DNA of 64,000 nucleotides from Chlorocebus sabaeus (lineage: Eukaryota > Chordata > Mammalia > Primates > Cercopithecidae). The stretch spans positions 43,947,931 to 44,011,930 of the forward strand of contig NC_132909.1 in the NCBI RefSeq assembly GCF_047675955.1. The letters are read 5' to 3'. Positions 23,433 through 34,843 of this stretch are shown piece by piece. The first letter of the stretch is position 1; each line of letters starts with the position of its first letter. The notes beneath the pieces were generated by a model. It searched no databases. It was given only the letters and a program-made list of their open reading frames with translations, and was not told the origin of the DNA. The position numbers were made by a program, and so were the translations under genes.

Positions 23433-23911
23433 GTTTCTACATGACCAAAATAGTTCTGCTTTCAAATTCTATCGAAAGAAAGTGTTTGAACTATGTCCAT
23501 CAATTTGTTTCACATCATCTCCGCACAACCTTCACACTGGTGGTGGTGACACTGCGGGTTCTCAGGAGAGCCCCGTGGACCTCATGGAAGGGGAAGGAGA
23601 GTTTGAAGATGAGCCCCCTCCGCGGGAGGCTGAGCTGGAGAGCCCAGAGGTGATGCCTGAGGAGGAGGAGGAGGACGATGAGGATGGCGGAGAGGAGGCC
23701 CCTGCTCCCGGAGGGGTGGGCAAGTCTGAGGGCAGCACCCCTGCCGATGGCCTTCCCAGTGAGACTGCCGAGGACGACCTGGCTGGAACACCTGCCCTGT
23801 CACAGGCCACCTCAGGTACCTGCTTCCCCCGGAAGAGGATCAGCAGCAAGTCGTTGAAGGTTGGCATGATTCCAGCTCCCAAGAGAGTGTGTCTCATCCA
23901 GGAGCCAAAAG
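23433..23911 (+). CDS. SUGP2: SUGP2 exon, end of SURP 2 and acidic region
   Basis: The acceptor is 'tctgtgccccag' and the donor is 'gtgagt'. The first base completes Trp, followed by FLHDQNSSAFKFYRKKVFEL, the end of SURP module 2. Next comes a strongly acidic stretch (EVMPEEEEEDDEDGGEEAP), then a Ser/Thr/Ala-rich linker, then a basic segment (PRKRISSKSLKVGMIPAPKR) that could be a nuclear localisation signal. The exon encodes residues 779-938 of the window part. Long frames exist on the other strand here, but they only mirror the GC-rich acidic codons. Confidence 0.95.
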
Positions 23912-24389
23912 GTGAGTGCCCGCCTGTCGGCACAGCTGCCTCCAGCACAGTTCTTGGTTGGTGGGCTGTGAGAGTTAGAAGAGACAGTTGGAGACATTTT
24001 AATCCTAAAGAGTTTTGTGCACCACTCCAGAATGTGAACCGACACTCATGTTTCCCGGTGGTCTGAAGGCATTGCTCTAAAGACATGTTTCCTTGCTGCC
24101 CTGTGGCTGCTGGCACTCTGCTTGCTGCTGGACATTTCCCTGATTGCCTGGATTCAGGTCGGGGCTTCCCCACTTGTGGAGGGGTGGGCCTGGGTCATCT
24201 CAGCTGTTTTCCTGCCTGTGACTTTATCAGCTGGGGGCCCTTCTGAGCTCCTGGAAGGCCCAGGGTGCTGATAAGCTGCTTCATGTCATGACAGTGAGAT
24301 GGGAACAGAGCAAGGGTGGTCCCAGGCAGTGGTCAGTGGGACCTGCCTTGGCCATGGGAGGCCATCTCCTGCTCTCCTGTGGGGAGGTT

Positions 24390-24660
24390 CCAGGTTCTTG
24401 AGGTATAATTTACCAGCAGTGAAACACACCCTTTCCAGGTGGACCATTTAAGTTTTGTTGACTGTGCAGAGGCGAGACCCCACCAATACAGCAGAGCTGA
24501 AGCCTGTCCCCAGAACAGGTCTCTTGTCCCATTGCAGTCCCCTGCCCCATTCAGCCCCAGCAACCACTGACTGTTTTCCGAGACCCAGGTATTCTACCTT
24601 TCCTAGTCTATCAGTACATGGAATTGCATCGCATGTGGCCTTTTGGTGGGCAGGCCGTGG
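24390..24660 (+). repeat. L1M remnant
   Basis: 'cttgaggtataatttaccag', 'cccattgcagtcccctgccc', 'cagcaaccactgactg', 'ttccgagacccaggtattc' and 'acatggaattgcatcgcatg' match the order of an old L1 3' segment. Confidence 0.65.
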
Positions 24661-24984
24661 CCCAGATGACTCCTGTGCCCCCCATGCCCTCCAAGCTATC
24701 TCCCTACAGTCAGGCCTGGACCATGCTTTCACATGGGACTTCTGCTGCAAAACCTATATGTGAAGTTGTAGTGAATGGTGCCCCATTGTGGGACTGTGTT
24801 AAACAGTCACCGGTGTGTTCTACATCATTCAGACAGTCACATTTACAGGTGACAGTGGCCTTATGGTTTTGCCTGCTTTGGAATAGTCCTCATGTTTTGT
24901 GTTTGAAAACCTTGGTGTTGCAGTGAAATGCTAACCATTCTACTATAACCCTTACCATTGTTCAAAACTTCAAAACTTCTCATG

Positions 24985-25949
24985 GGCCAGGCGCAGTGAC
25001 TCGTGCATATAATCCCAGCTTAGCGGGGCTGAGGCAGGAGTATTGCTTGAGCCCGGGAGTTTGAGACCAGCCTGGGCAAGATGGCCAGACCTCATCTTTA
25101 CAAGAAAAAAAAAATTTAATGTAAAAAAATGAAGTAAATAATTAAACTTGTCATGGATGGCGGGTAGTGTATCAGAGTGCTTGTTATGTATGCTTTTCTT
25201 GGTGGAGTTTTTTATTTCTGTTTTAGCTCTCAGTTCTTTTGGTAGTTGATGAGATAAAACCAGACCTGCGCTGGGTGTACTGACTCATGCCTGTAATCCT
25301 AGCAATTTGGGAGACCGAGGCGGGAGTTTGAGACCAGCCTGACCAACATGGAGATACCCCATTTCTACTAAAAATACTGAATTAGCCAGGCGTGGTGGTT
25401 CATGCTTGTAATCCCAGCTACTCGGGAGGCTAACGCAGGAGAATCTCTTGAACCTGGGAGGTGAAGGTTGGCATGAGCTGAGATCATGCCACTGCACTCC
25501 AGCCTAGGCAACAAGAGCAAAACTCCATCTCAAAAAAAAAAAAAACAGACTTGCTAATCTCCCTTTCATAAAAAATAAAATAAAATAATACGATTTGGTC
25601 CTCTATATGAGAAGCATGGTTGTTTTTTACTAGAAAGTTTTAGGCAGACTTTAATTCTTTTTTTTTGAGATGGAGTCTTGCTCTTGTTGTCCAGGCTGGA
25701 GTGCAGTGGCGCAATCTCGGCTCACTGCAACCTCTGCCTCCCGAGTTCCAGTTATTCTCCTGCCGCAGCCTCCTGAGTAGCTGGGATTACAGGAGCTCGC
25801 CACCATGCCTGGCTAATTTTTATACTTTTAGTAGAGACGGGGTTTCGCCATGTTGACCATGCTGGTCTCGAACTCCTGACCTCAGGTGATCTACCCGCCT
25901 CGGCCTCCCAAAGCGATGGGATTACAGGCATGAGCCACTGTGCCTGGCC
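24985..25949. repeat. Alu monomer and two Alus
   Basis: 24985-25115 plus one-arm Alu. 25268-25544 plus Alu flanked by 'cagacctgc' and 'cagacttgc'. 25657-25949 minus Alu flanked by 'cagactttaatt' copies. The last stands 430 bases before the 62-nt exon. Confidence 0.85.
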
Positions 25950-26380
25950 CAGACTTTAATTATTTCCCAGTGAATTAGCTACAGATAAACTAGGAGGGCA
26001 TAGTATCACAAATAGTTGGTACACAAATATTTCTGTAGTCATGGAAAATAATCCATGTATTGGATCCTTTGTTATAAATGTGGGGACTCTTAGGTTTGAA
26101 TAGACTTTCCAAAAGTGAGGCACCCCTCAAGTGAACCCTTCACTATGGCCCAAGCTGCCTTCCCTGAGTGTGTCCCGCCTCTGCTCACTCCAGGGGTCAT
26201 ACGTGTTCATTCCTGAGAAGAGCTGGGGCACAGCTGGGGCTTAGGCCCATGCAGGGCCTAAGACACCTTCTGTCATCAGAGAACTGTTAGCCAAAATAGA
26301 CTGCAAGACCTTCAGTCTCTAAGTAATGTAGGGAAAGCACGTGTATGTATGTGTATGTGTCTCTTTCTTTTGTCTTCTAG

Positions 26381-26442
26381 TCCATGAACCAGTTCGAATT
26401 GCCTATGACAGGCCTCGGGGTCGTCCCATGTCCAAAAAGAAG
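26381..26442 (+). CDS. SUGP2: SUGP2 62-nt exon
   Basis: The acceptor is 'tttgtcttctag' and the donor is 'gtgagc'. It encodes VHEPVRIAYDRPRGRPMSKK plus K, a short Arg/Lys/Pro-rich link before the G-patch. The exon ends on a codon boundary. Its length is not a multiple of 3, so skipping would shift the frame before the G-patch. Inverted Alus stand on its two sides, a minus copy ending at 25949 and a plus copy starting at 26739. Confidence 0.94.
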
Positions 26443-26726
26443 GTGAGCTTAATCATTTGTAGTCCTTACTCAAAGTATAGTTGGTTAGAATTTGTTGGAG
26501 TTCCAATGGAAGCTGCAGCTTGTGGTTAAGCTATGCTCACATTTCAAACTGAGGTATTAACGTGTAAAACACAAGAGACTTTTCTCTTAGGAGGACTTTT
26601 GAAAACTGTTTTGCCTTTGTCCAAAGCATAGACTAGTGATTCATCTGTGTAATGGATAGTTGAGATCCCTGTAATGGATGCGGTGGGATTTGAGAGAGAA
26701 GCGAGATAGTGTCTTGGCCCTGTAAG

Positions 26727-27531
26727 AAGTTCAAGCTAGGCCAGGTGTGGTGGCTCACGCCTGTAATCCCAGAACTTTGGGTGGCAGGGGCAGGCAGATC
26801 ACAAGGTCAGGAGATCGAGACCATCTAGGCTAACACGGTGAAACCCCATCTGTACTAAAAATACAAAAAATTAGCTGGGCGTGGTGGCAGGCGCCTGTAC
26901 TCCCAGCCACTCGGGAAGCTGAGGCAGAAGAATGGTGTGAACCTGGGAGGCAGAGCTTGCAGCGAGCCGAGATCATGCCACTGCACTCCAGCCTGGGCGG
27001 CAGAGCGAGACTGTATCTCAAAAAAAAACCAAAAAAAGAAAAAGAAACAAAAAGTTCACGCTAAGGCCTATTGGGTGGTTTACGCCTGTGATCCCAGCAG
27101 TTTGGGAGGCCGATATGGGCAGATCGCTTGAGCCCAAGAGTTTAAGACCAGCCTGGGCAACAGGCAAAACCCTGTCTCTGCAAAAAATACAAAAATTAGT
27201 TGGGCATGGTGGCGCATGCCTGTAGTCCCAGCTACTCTGGTGGCTGAGGTGGAAGGATAATTTGGACCTGAGAGTTCGAGGCTGCAGTGAGCTGATTGCA
27301 CCATTGCACCCCAGCTTGGGCAACAGAGTGAGACCCTGTCTCAAAAAAAAAAAAAAAAAAGTTCAAGTTATCCAAGCACACTGATTCACGCCTGTAATCC
27401 CAGTGCTTTGGGAGGCCAAGACTAGGGGATCACTTGAGTCCAGGAGTTTGAGGCCAGCCTGGGCAACATAGTAAGATCTGTGTCTCCTCCTGGTCTCCTT
27501 AAAAAATAAAACATAAAAACGTTCAGGCTTA
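26727..27531 (+). repeat. Second head-to-tail Alu array with repeated flank
   Basis: Two Alus (26739-27051, 27064-27358) and one monomer (27371-27518) in the same direction. The flank recurs four times with small changes: 'aagttcaagcta' (26727), 'aagttcacgcta' (27052), 'aagttcaagtta' (27359) and 'acgttcaggctta' (27519). The unit types differ (S/Y-like, J-like, monomer), so they arrived separately. Confidence 0.8.
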
Positions 27532-28564
27532 GTAGACTGGAAGTGTGGTGAAGAGAGTGCACTAATCTGCTAGTAAACAGAGCATGGTGTGTGCCGTCAG
27601 GACCTCCTACGTGCCAGATCCTGATTGTCCACCTGGAGGCAGCAGCGAGCAGGGCCAACAGTGAAAGAGAAATGGATGAGGTGGTCCTGGGGATGCTGTG
27701 GGCAAAGAGAAGCAGGTCAAGGAGAGGGAGAATAAGGTGGGATCTAGGGGATGCCGCTGAATTGGGAAAGCCAAGGGAGGTCTGTCTTGCAGATTATGTT
27801 GGCACAAGCCTGGAGGAGCTGAGGAGAAACAGTGTGGAGATCTGAGAAGGGCACAGCCTCAGCAGAGAGTCTGGGGCAGCAAGAGACCTTTGTGGCAGCA
27901 GAGGAATCGGGGGGTGGTCACACACGACCTCAACAGATGTTAATGCTGTGGCCCTTTCTCAGGGAAGGGAGGGTCCCTCCAGGACCTGTGGCGGACGTGG
28001 CCACTAGGGTGGAGAGCAGCCTGTGGGTGGGAAGCAGGAGGAGGCTCAAACTTAAGACAGTTGGACCAGGGCATGAGGAGCAACGAGAAGGGGTGAAGAT
28101 GGAGTGGGTGACACCTGATTGTGGGCTGGGTGTGCAAAAGCCAGGAGTTCAGGTGACCCCAGGGTAGTCAGCTTGGGCAGAAGAGGGACAGAACTACCAT
28201 TCACTGACCTGGAGGCAGGTTATAGAAAGGGGGCAGATACACTCCAGATGGCCTGGGGGACACAGTGCTGGGGGCAGGCAGGGTCACCTGGGACACATGT
28301 GGAGAGACTGCACCGGTCCTTCATGGTCAGGGAGGAGGGTGGGGAGCCAGGCGAGGTCGCTCTGCTGGTGTCAGGCAATGCCATGTTGCTTCCAACCCCT
28401 TCCGAGTGACCTAGGTCAGTCTGACCCCAACTGTGGCAGGAAGGAGGAACCTTCCCGAATCCAGAGCTCATGGTCCTGACTGATGTGCCAGGTTTTAGGC
28501 TGAGCTGGCATCTGGTGTCTGTTTGTGCGGCCTGGGTAAGGGCACGGCCACATGAGGGCACAGC

Positions 28565-28740
28565 AGGGCCTTAGTGTCAGGCACAGCTGTATTCTAGCCC
28601 AGCCCTGCCACCGAGTAGTTTTGTAACCTTGGCATGTAACCCCCGAGCCACCGGTTTGTCTGTAAAATGGGACGACCATACCTACCCAGCAGGTAGGAGG
28701 TACGGTGAGGATTAAACTGGACGAGGTTCCTGGTGGGTGT
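28565..28740 (+). repeat. MIR SINE
   Basis: 'ttctagcccagccctgccac', 'ttttgtaaccttggcatgta', 'tgtctgtaaaatggg' and 'gtgaggattaaactgg' follow the MIR order in plus orientation. Confidence 0.8.
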
Positions 28741-29397
28741 CCTGCACATGCTGCTCTCTCCTTGGGACTCTGCACCTGTCCTCCTTTCTGCCAGTGACTG
28801 CAAATGGAAGGGAGGCCGTGGTGGCTGCAGCTCTCCTCTGCACACGTCCGCCTCGCCCGCAGGGCTTGGCTTTCCTCCAGCTGTCCAGGAAACCGCCATC
28901 ACGATTGTTGAACACAGATTTGAACATTCCCGAAGAAACTTCCAGGCTGAGCTGACCCCTCATGCGCTGCACCTCCAAGCAGCTATCCTGAAAGGGAAAA
29001 GAGTGCAAACCTACCATTTGGGGACCCCTGTGTCCCGCCATGACCAGCATTTCCCCTTCCTTCCCTACCCGTCACCCCAGGGCCCAGGTCGTGCGCAGTT
29101 CCCAGGAGGGCCTGACGGATGCCCTGTTTCTCATCTCATCCGGTGGGTTCTGTCACCTCTTTTCCCCAGGCCACTTTCTCATGGCAAGGGGCCCCCCAGT
29201 ATAGCAGGTCCTGTGTGGTGTCCCCTGGCTTGCAGAGGTGTCTCTTCACTGTTAGTGCCCCTCTTCCTGTCCCAGCCCATAGCATAGCTCCTCCCTTCAT
29301 ACCTTCCCTCCTTAACTGCCCTGCAGAGAAACTTATTCCCACACCACCTCACCAAGACCACCTCATGCCATTATGGAGGAGCCGCCTGCATCCAGTA

Positions 29398-29756
29398 ACT
29401 CACACATCCACACATACAAGATACACACACGTGGACGCATATGCACACACGCACATGCGTACACACACACAGCTACTTCATATAATACCCTCGGAGATGC
29501 GTCTGAAGAGAACAAAGGGAATTTCCCTCCGCCTTTGAAGGTCCAAGTCTAAGCCTGTTGAAATGAACTGACAATAGGAAGATTAACAGGATAAAAAATG
29601 GTATGCAATCCAGGTGCACCTGTAATCCCTGGACTTTGGAAGGCCAAGGCAGGAGGATCACTTGAGCCCGGGAGTTCAGGACTGCAGTGAGCCATGATGG
29701 AACCACTGCACTCCAGCCTGGGTGACAGAGCAAGATCCTGCCTCAAAACAAAAAAG
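29398..29756 (+). repeat. CA-rich tract and Alu monomer
   Basis: 29398-29475 is an impure CA repeat with 'acacgcacatgcgt' inside. 29605-29756 is a plus one-arm Alu with 'gcactccagcctgggtgaca' and an A-rich end. Confidence 0.75.
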
Positions 29757-30237
29757 TTATACATATTTATTCATGTGCATAAGCACAGGAGCCATATAAA
29801 ACATGAAAACTCAAAGAAGGGCCAGGTGGTTGAAGCTAAATACCTTTTCACAGGGGAGAGGGCAGTTGGGAGGCTGTAGGTAACTTTAGAGGGGAAGCAG
29901 AAGATTTTAGGAGAGATGAATGGAGGCAGGCATCATCTTGTGAATGATCCTCACTGAGAATTGAATGGGACTAGAGAACAGCCAATGGTTTGGGCTCTAG
30001 GTGTGTTGTTTAACATTCCATCATTTCAACTCTGGTTAATGACATTTCAGGGAAGGGATACAAGGCCCTTCTGTTCTTCTTGGGCAGGTCCAGTTTCTAG
30101 GTAGATAGGGAACTTGAAGAGAACAGCTTCCTCCTGTGCTTTGGGAGGGACGGAGACAGGAGGGAGGTCAGAGGGACCTTGAGGCTGTTGCTTTAGTCCC
30201 ACCTGTCAAAGTGCCATAATTTGGGGTATACGTTTCT

Positions 30238-30534
30238 TTTTTTCTTTTTTTTTTGAAACGGAGTCTCCCTTTGTTGCCAAGGCTGGAATGCAATGGCACA
30301 ATCTCAGCTCACTGCAACCTCTGCCTCCCAGATTCAAGGCATTTTCCTGCCTCAGCCTCCTGAGTAGCTGGGATTACAGGCGTGCACTACCACACCGGGC
30401 TAATTTTTGTATTTTTAGTAGAGATGGGGTTTCACCATATGGGTCAGGCTGGTCTCAAACTCTTGACGTCGTGATCCACGCACCTCGGCCTCCCAAAGTG
30501 CTGGGACTACAGGCGTGAGCCACCACGCCCAGCC
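30238..30534 (-). repeat. Alu
   Basis: Full-length minus Alu, flanked by 'tttggggtatacgtttc' and 'ttggggtatccgtttc'. Confidence 0.88.
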
Positions 30535-31168
30535 TTGGGGTATCCGTTTCTGATCCCCTACGTCTTGCTGCCTGTTGAGTTTTCGGCACCTCTCCAGGTT
30601 GTTTTGTCCCTTTCTAGGGTGAGAACACTGAGGCCCCAGGAGCTCCAGGGGCCCAGGCCTTCCTTATGGGAGCAGTTGCTCTCTTCTCCCTCCTGACCTG
30701 AGGCCCTGCACTGTCCCTTCTCCCTTCCCTCTCCCAACCCCTGCCTCCACCAGGCTTAGCCTTTTCTGCCTTGTCTCCAAGCTCCTTTGTCTCTGGAGTG
30801 CCTCCCCATGCACCCCTAAGGTTAGGGAAGCTGATTCCTGGGCACCTCAATGCAGATGGCAAGGGGGGATTTGTATTTTGGTTGAATTGTACCTCGTGAG
30901 GCCTGCATGACATGATGGGGCAGGTCGCTAAGCTGATGAGGGCTGACTGCCCAAGGACCTGAGCTCACAGCACTCAGCACGCCCTTCTCTCCCTGCTTCC
31001 CATGCCCAGGGTCATCTAACCCTCTCCCAGCCACTCCCACCTGTCCCCTGCTCAGACCCCCAGCACCAGCCTCCATGATCCTCCTCAGCACCTTCCTCCC
31101 TCCCTCTCAAGAGTACATGAACCCTCGCAGCCTCTCACGTAGTTCAGTAAATGCCTTAAAGAAATACA

Positions 31169-32189
31169 TCAGCCAGGCGCAGTGGCTCATGCCTGTAATC
31201 CTAGCACTTTGTGAGGCTGAGGCGGGCAGATCAGCCAAGGTCAGGAGTTCGATCAAGACCAGTGTGGCTAACATGGCGAAACCCCATCTCTACTAAAAGT
31301 ACAAAAATAGTCGGGCGTGGTGGCACACGCCTGTAATCTCAGCTACTCAGGAGGCTGAGGCAGGAGAATCACTTGAACTCAGAAGGCGGAGGTTACGGTG
31401 AGTTGAGATTGCATCCCTGCACTCCAGCCAGGGCACCAGAGCAAGACTCCATCTTTAAAAAGAAAAAAGGCGGGGCGCGGTGGCTCACGCCTGTAATCCC
31501 AGCACTTTGGGAGGCCGAGGCAGGTGGATCATGAGGTCAGGAGATCGAGACCATCCTGGCTAACACGGTGAAACCCCGTCTCTACTAAAAATACAAAAAA
31601 AGTAGCCAGGCATGGTGGCAGGTGCCTGTAGTCCCAGCTACTCGGGAGGCTGAGGCAGGAGAATGATGTGAACCTGGGAGAGCGAGACTCCGTCCCAAAA
31701 AAAAAAAAAAAGAAAGAAAGAAAATAATAATAATAAATAATAATAATAATAAAAGCTGGGTGCAGTGGCACATACCTGTAGTTCCAGTTAATGGGGAGAC
31801 TGAGGTGGGAGAATCACTTAAAACCGGGAATTTGAGACCAGCCTGGGCAACATAGCAAGACTCTATATTTTAAAAAAACACAGACAAGTTTTGTTTTTTG
31901 TTTTTTTTAGACAGAGTCTTATTCTGTTGCCCAGGCTGGAATGCAGTGGTGCAATCTCGGCTCACTGCAACCTCCACCTCCCAGGTTCAAGTGATTCTCG
32001 TGCCTCCACCTCCCAAATAGCTGGGATTACAGATGCCCACCACCACGCCTGGCTAATTTTTATATTTTAGTAGAGACAGGGTTTTGCCAGGTTGGCCAGG
32101 CTGGTCTCGAACTCCTGACCTCAAGTGATCCAACCCACCTTGGCCTTCCAAAGTGCTGAGATTAAAGGCATGAGCCACCGCACCCAGCC
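31169..32189. repeat. Cluster of four Alus, one with a deletion
   Basis: 31169-31467 plus. 31468-31754 plus, whose right arm jumps from 'gtgaacctgggag' to 'agcgagactccgtccc' (about 70 bases lost) and ends in an AAT repeat. 31755-31887 plus, one arm. 31890-32189 minus. The last two make an inverted pair. Confidence 0.85.
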
Positions 32190-33019
32190 CACCCACACAA
32201 GTTTGTGAAGAGCCAAGGAATACACGGCAAGGTCTTGGACTGCCCAGCTAAGCTCTCTCACAGCAGTGTGTCATGAATATTCATGAGTGAATAGAAATTC
32301 CTTCTGCTAGATCCCTGCAGGCTCCTCCTCCAGAGGCCCCAGGGCCCTGTCTGTCCCCAGATCTCCATCTAATGGCCCAGAGAATGCTGTACTTCCCCAC
32401 CACCCACAGGACCAATCACAGCTGTACTAGCTCTCAGTGAGGTCTGCTCTGAGCTAGACCTCACACAGACTCCAGTGTCCAAGTAGAACTGAGTCCCTAG
32501 GACAGACAGACAAGGCAGTCAGGGATTGAATGAAGCACTGAGGGAGGGGTATGTTGGGGTGGTTCAGGGAGGGTACTGCCAGCCAGTTCTCACCCACCGT
32601 CTGGCCCCCATTCTGCCTCCAGGCCTATGCCCTGGTGCCCCCCACTCTTCCCTGGGCTGCGCCCTGTGGTCGTCACAGGGCCACCCTTCTTTATCCAGGG
32701 CTCCACTGAGGGCCATCCTACTGACTCCTTGACCCCGGGACTGGCCATTCCCTTACCCAGTTTTCCTCACAGTCTTGGCACCAGGGTTATAGTGGTGGCT
32801 GAGAGGCAGGACTGACCTCAGGCCAGTAACCTCTGACTTAGAAGTTCCATCCCACCCAGGGATGTTGCAGAGAACTGGGAAAGTGACTGGAGGTTGAGCC
32901 TGAGCATCTGGAGAGTCAGGAGAGCATTTAGGGGTGAGGGGCTCCAGGCACTGCCTAGGACAGACCCTTGATCCAGGCACCTCCCTGTGGCCCACATGTC
33001 TGGACTCCTCTCTCCTCAG

Positions 33020-33156
33020 AAACCCAAGGACTTGGACTTCGCCCAGCAGAAGCTGACCGATAAGAACCTGGGCTTCCAGATGCTGCAGAAGATGGGCTGG
33101 AAGGAGGGCCATGGCCTGGGCTCCCTCGGAAAGGGCATCCGGGAGCCTGTCAGCGT
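33020..33156 (+). CDS. SUGP2: SUGP2 exon, main part of the G-patch
   Basis: The acceptor is 'cctctctcctcag' and the donor is 'gtacgc'. It encodes KPKDLDFAQQKLTDKN and on to the G-patch core: GFQMLQKMGWKEGHGLG, then GKGIREPVSV. The spaced glycines, the aromatic MGW and the G-x-GLG pattern are the marks of a G-patch. In other proteins this domain binds and activates DEAH-box RNA helicases such as DHX15. Which helicase SUGP2 uses cannot be told from the sequence. Confidence 0.95.
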
Positions 33157-33813
33157 GTACGCAGCAGGCAGCCTGGGGTGGGAGTGGGTGGGGCCTCAGT
33201 CCTTCCACCTGCAGCCTGACCTTGGCTCCCTCACGCCCAAGATGACTTACAGCTGGCAGTTGATTTTTGTTTTTTAAACAAAAGGCATCTTCAGATGAGA
33301 AGCTGATCATTTACATATGCAGGTGTTTACAGGGCTCCTTTCTGTCCTGCTGTAGATTTTTTAACCAGCTTGTTGGCACTGGTCGTTTTGTCCTCATTTG
33401 TTATCATCATAAAAGCTAAGTGGTATTTCTGTGTAGTTTTGGCCTGGAACCACTTTCCCATTCCCGGGAACCCATAGCCGGGCCAGCCAGGGTCCCGAAC
33501 ACAGGCCCAAAGTTTATTAAACCCCAATCGTAACATCCAGCAGGCATTTCATTTAATACTGAGCTTAGTGCCTGCTGGGTAAGGCATTCCAAGGTAACCA
33601 GGGCCCTCTGGGCACCCCCTCAAAAGCCAGCTCTTCTTCGAGGGTGAGTACTCCTTGTTTCCACTGTGAGTCGTGTCTTGATTTTCCCTCTTTGATGTCT
33701 CAGTGTGTGTCCCAAACACCTGCATCTCATGGACTGTTTGTGCCCATGCCCAGTTCCTGGCATGCCAGGCCCTGGGCTCAGGTGCACAACTGACTCTCTT
33801 TTTCACTCCTTAG
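33157..33813 (+). other. SUGP2 intron inside the G-patch
   Basis: A 657-base intron with donor 'gtacgc' and acceptor 'cactccttag'. Alu-free, with no other feature recognised. Confidence 0.88.
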
Positions 33814-33934
33814 GGGAACCCCCTCGGAAGGGGAAGGGTTGGGTGCTGACGGGCAGGAGCACAAAGAAGACACATTTGATGTGTTCCGGCAGAGGATGAT
33901 GCAGATGTACAGACACAAGCGGGCCAACAAATAG
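33814..33934 (+). CDS. SUGP2: SUGP2 last coding exon with stop codon
   Basis: The acceptor is 'ttcactccttag'. The first base completes a Val codon, and the protein ends GTPSEGEGLGADGQEHKEDT, then FDVFRQRMMQMYRHKRANK and TAG at 33932-33934. The start (GTPSEG) closes the G-patch, and the basic C-terminus is predicted helical. The stop codon is followed directly by 'gtatgt', a good donor, so the coding exon probably ends exactly at its stop codon and the 3' UTR lies in a further exon. Confidence 0.95.
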
Positions 33935-34560
33935 GTATGTTTACGGGCCAGTGCATAAGGCCCTCCACCCTCACCGGCGTGCTGGTATGCAGAGAAATTC
34001 CCCCAACAAAGTTGATATTCCCTGTTCCCCCAGAAATGCCACACACACAAAAATCACAAAATTCTGTGAGGGAAACAAAAGGGTCTCTGGATGCGGATAT
34101 GCCCCATTCTTACATTCCAGGTTTGCTGAAGGAGCAAACCTCATGTTGGCCAAGGGCAGCTGCACGTGGCCTGCCTGGTGCCCTGGCTGTGAGCCCCTCG
34201 AAGCCTCTAGGCCAGGCTCCGTGGATGTGCGCGTGAAAATAGGCCATGCCTGTCTCTTCTCTTGCTCAAGTTTTCTCTCACAGATGAGGGCCACCTACCA
34301 CATAACATGACCAGCAAATGGACTGTTCCTAGTCCAGAGGGCCTTGCCATCATGCAAGTGGAAGGGCGACTGTGACAGCCACCGCTACAGAGGGTGGCAG
34401 TTAGCTGTGTCCCTTTGTGAGGGTCTTCAAATCCTTTTCCTTCTGCAGGGCCTTGGGCCTGTAAATATCCTCATCTTTCTACTTTTTTTTTTTTTTAAGT
34501 TGTCCCTCTCACCTAATTTCCAACTCAGTTTTGAACAAAATCGTTCTCTTCCTGAATAGA
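33935..34560 (+). other. Probable intron in the SUGP2 3' UTR
   Basis: The segment starts with the donor 'gtatgt' directly after the stop and ends with a pyrimidine-rich acceptor 'gttctcttcctgaatag' at 34560. It holds no Alu and no coding evidence. The alternative is that the 3' UTR simply continues unspliced. Both choices leave the protein unchanged. An exon junction right at the stop would not be expected to trigger nonsense-mediated decay. Confidence 0.55.
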
Positions 34561-34829
34561 TCAAAACCACTGATGAGAAAGATAAGCCTTGAAGCAGCAA
34601 TTGCCCTTAAAACATCATCCCTGCCCTGGATCGGCCTGGAGCCAGTGCCCAAGTACGGTTTGGTGTGTACATGAAAACAAACGTCTCTGCAGTCTCTGGG
34701 GCGGAGGTTTCGCTGGCATTTCTTTCTCTCAAAGAAAAAACATGCACCATTTTCAATGTGCTTTTGCCTCTCCTCTCTGTTCACATGCTTTTAGCAGCAA
34801 GTCCCCTCCAAATCTGTCTTGGTTCCCCT

Positions 34830-34843
34830 TCAGAAGGTGGCGC
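34830..34843 (+). promoter_or_regulatory. CTCF-like motif
   Basis: 'tcagaaggtggcgc' fits the CTCF core CCASYAGRKGGCRS at 12 of 14 positions and lies in Alu-free sequence of the proposed 3' UTR exon. Motif match only. Confidence 0.35.

Larger units (their letters stand above)
23912..26380 (+). other. SUGP2 intron after the acidic region
   Basis: A 2.5-kb intron. The first 480 bases are unique and GC-rich, followed by an L1M remnant, an Alu monomer, two Alus, then unique sequence (25950-26380) with a short GT-rich run just before the acceptor. Confidence 0.85.
26443..33019 (+). other. SUGP2 intron before the G-patch exon
   Basis: A 6.6-kb intron. Unusually long Alu-free stretches are 27532-29600 (with a MIR), 29757-30237 (looks like an old retroelement, family not recognised), 30535-31168 and 32190-33019. 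Open frames of 100-185 codons occur here on both strands, but they overlap each other and lack splice or homology support, so I call none. Confidence 0.85.

Noticed and set aside
23562..24173. 203-codon frame on the minus strand opposite a SUGP2 exon
   Set aside because: It mirrors the GC-rich acidic codons of SUGP2. It is Ser/Pro-rich without a known domain and runs into intron.
28220..29538. Several 100-184-codon frames on both strands in a GC-rich intron
   Set aside because: They overlap each other in many frames, contain a MIR, and show no recognisable domain. This is typical of GC-rich intron sequence.
32753..33310. 185-codon frame on the minus strand opposite the G-patch exon
   Set aside because: It is the complement of the exon and the intron around it. 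The plus strand carries the proven G-patch, and no independent support exists.
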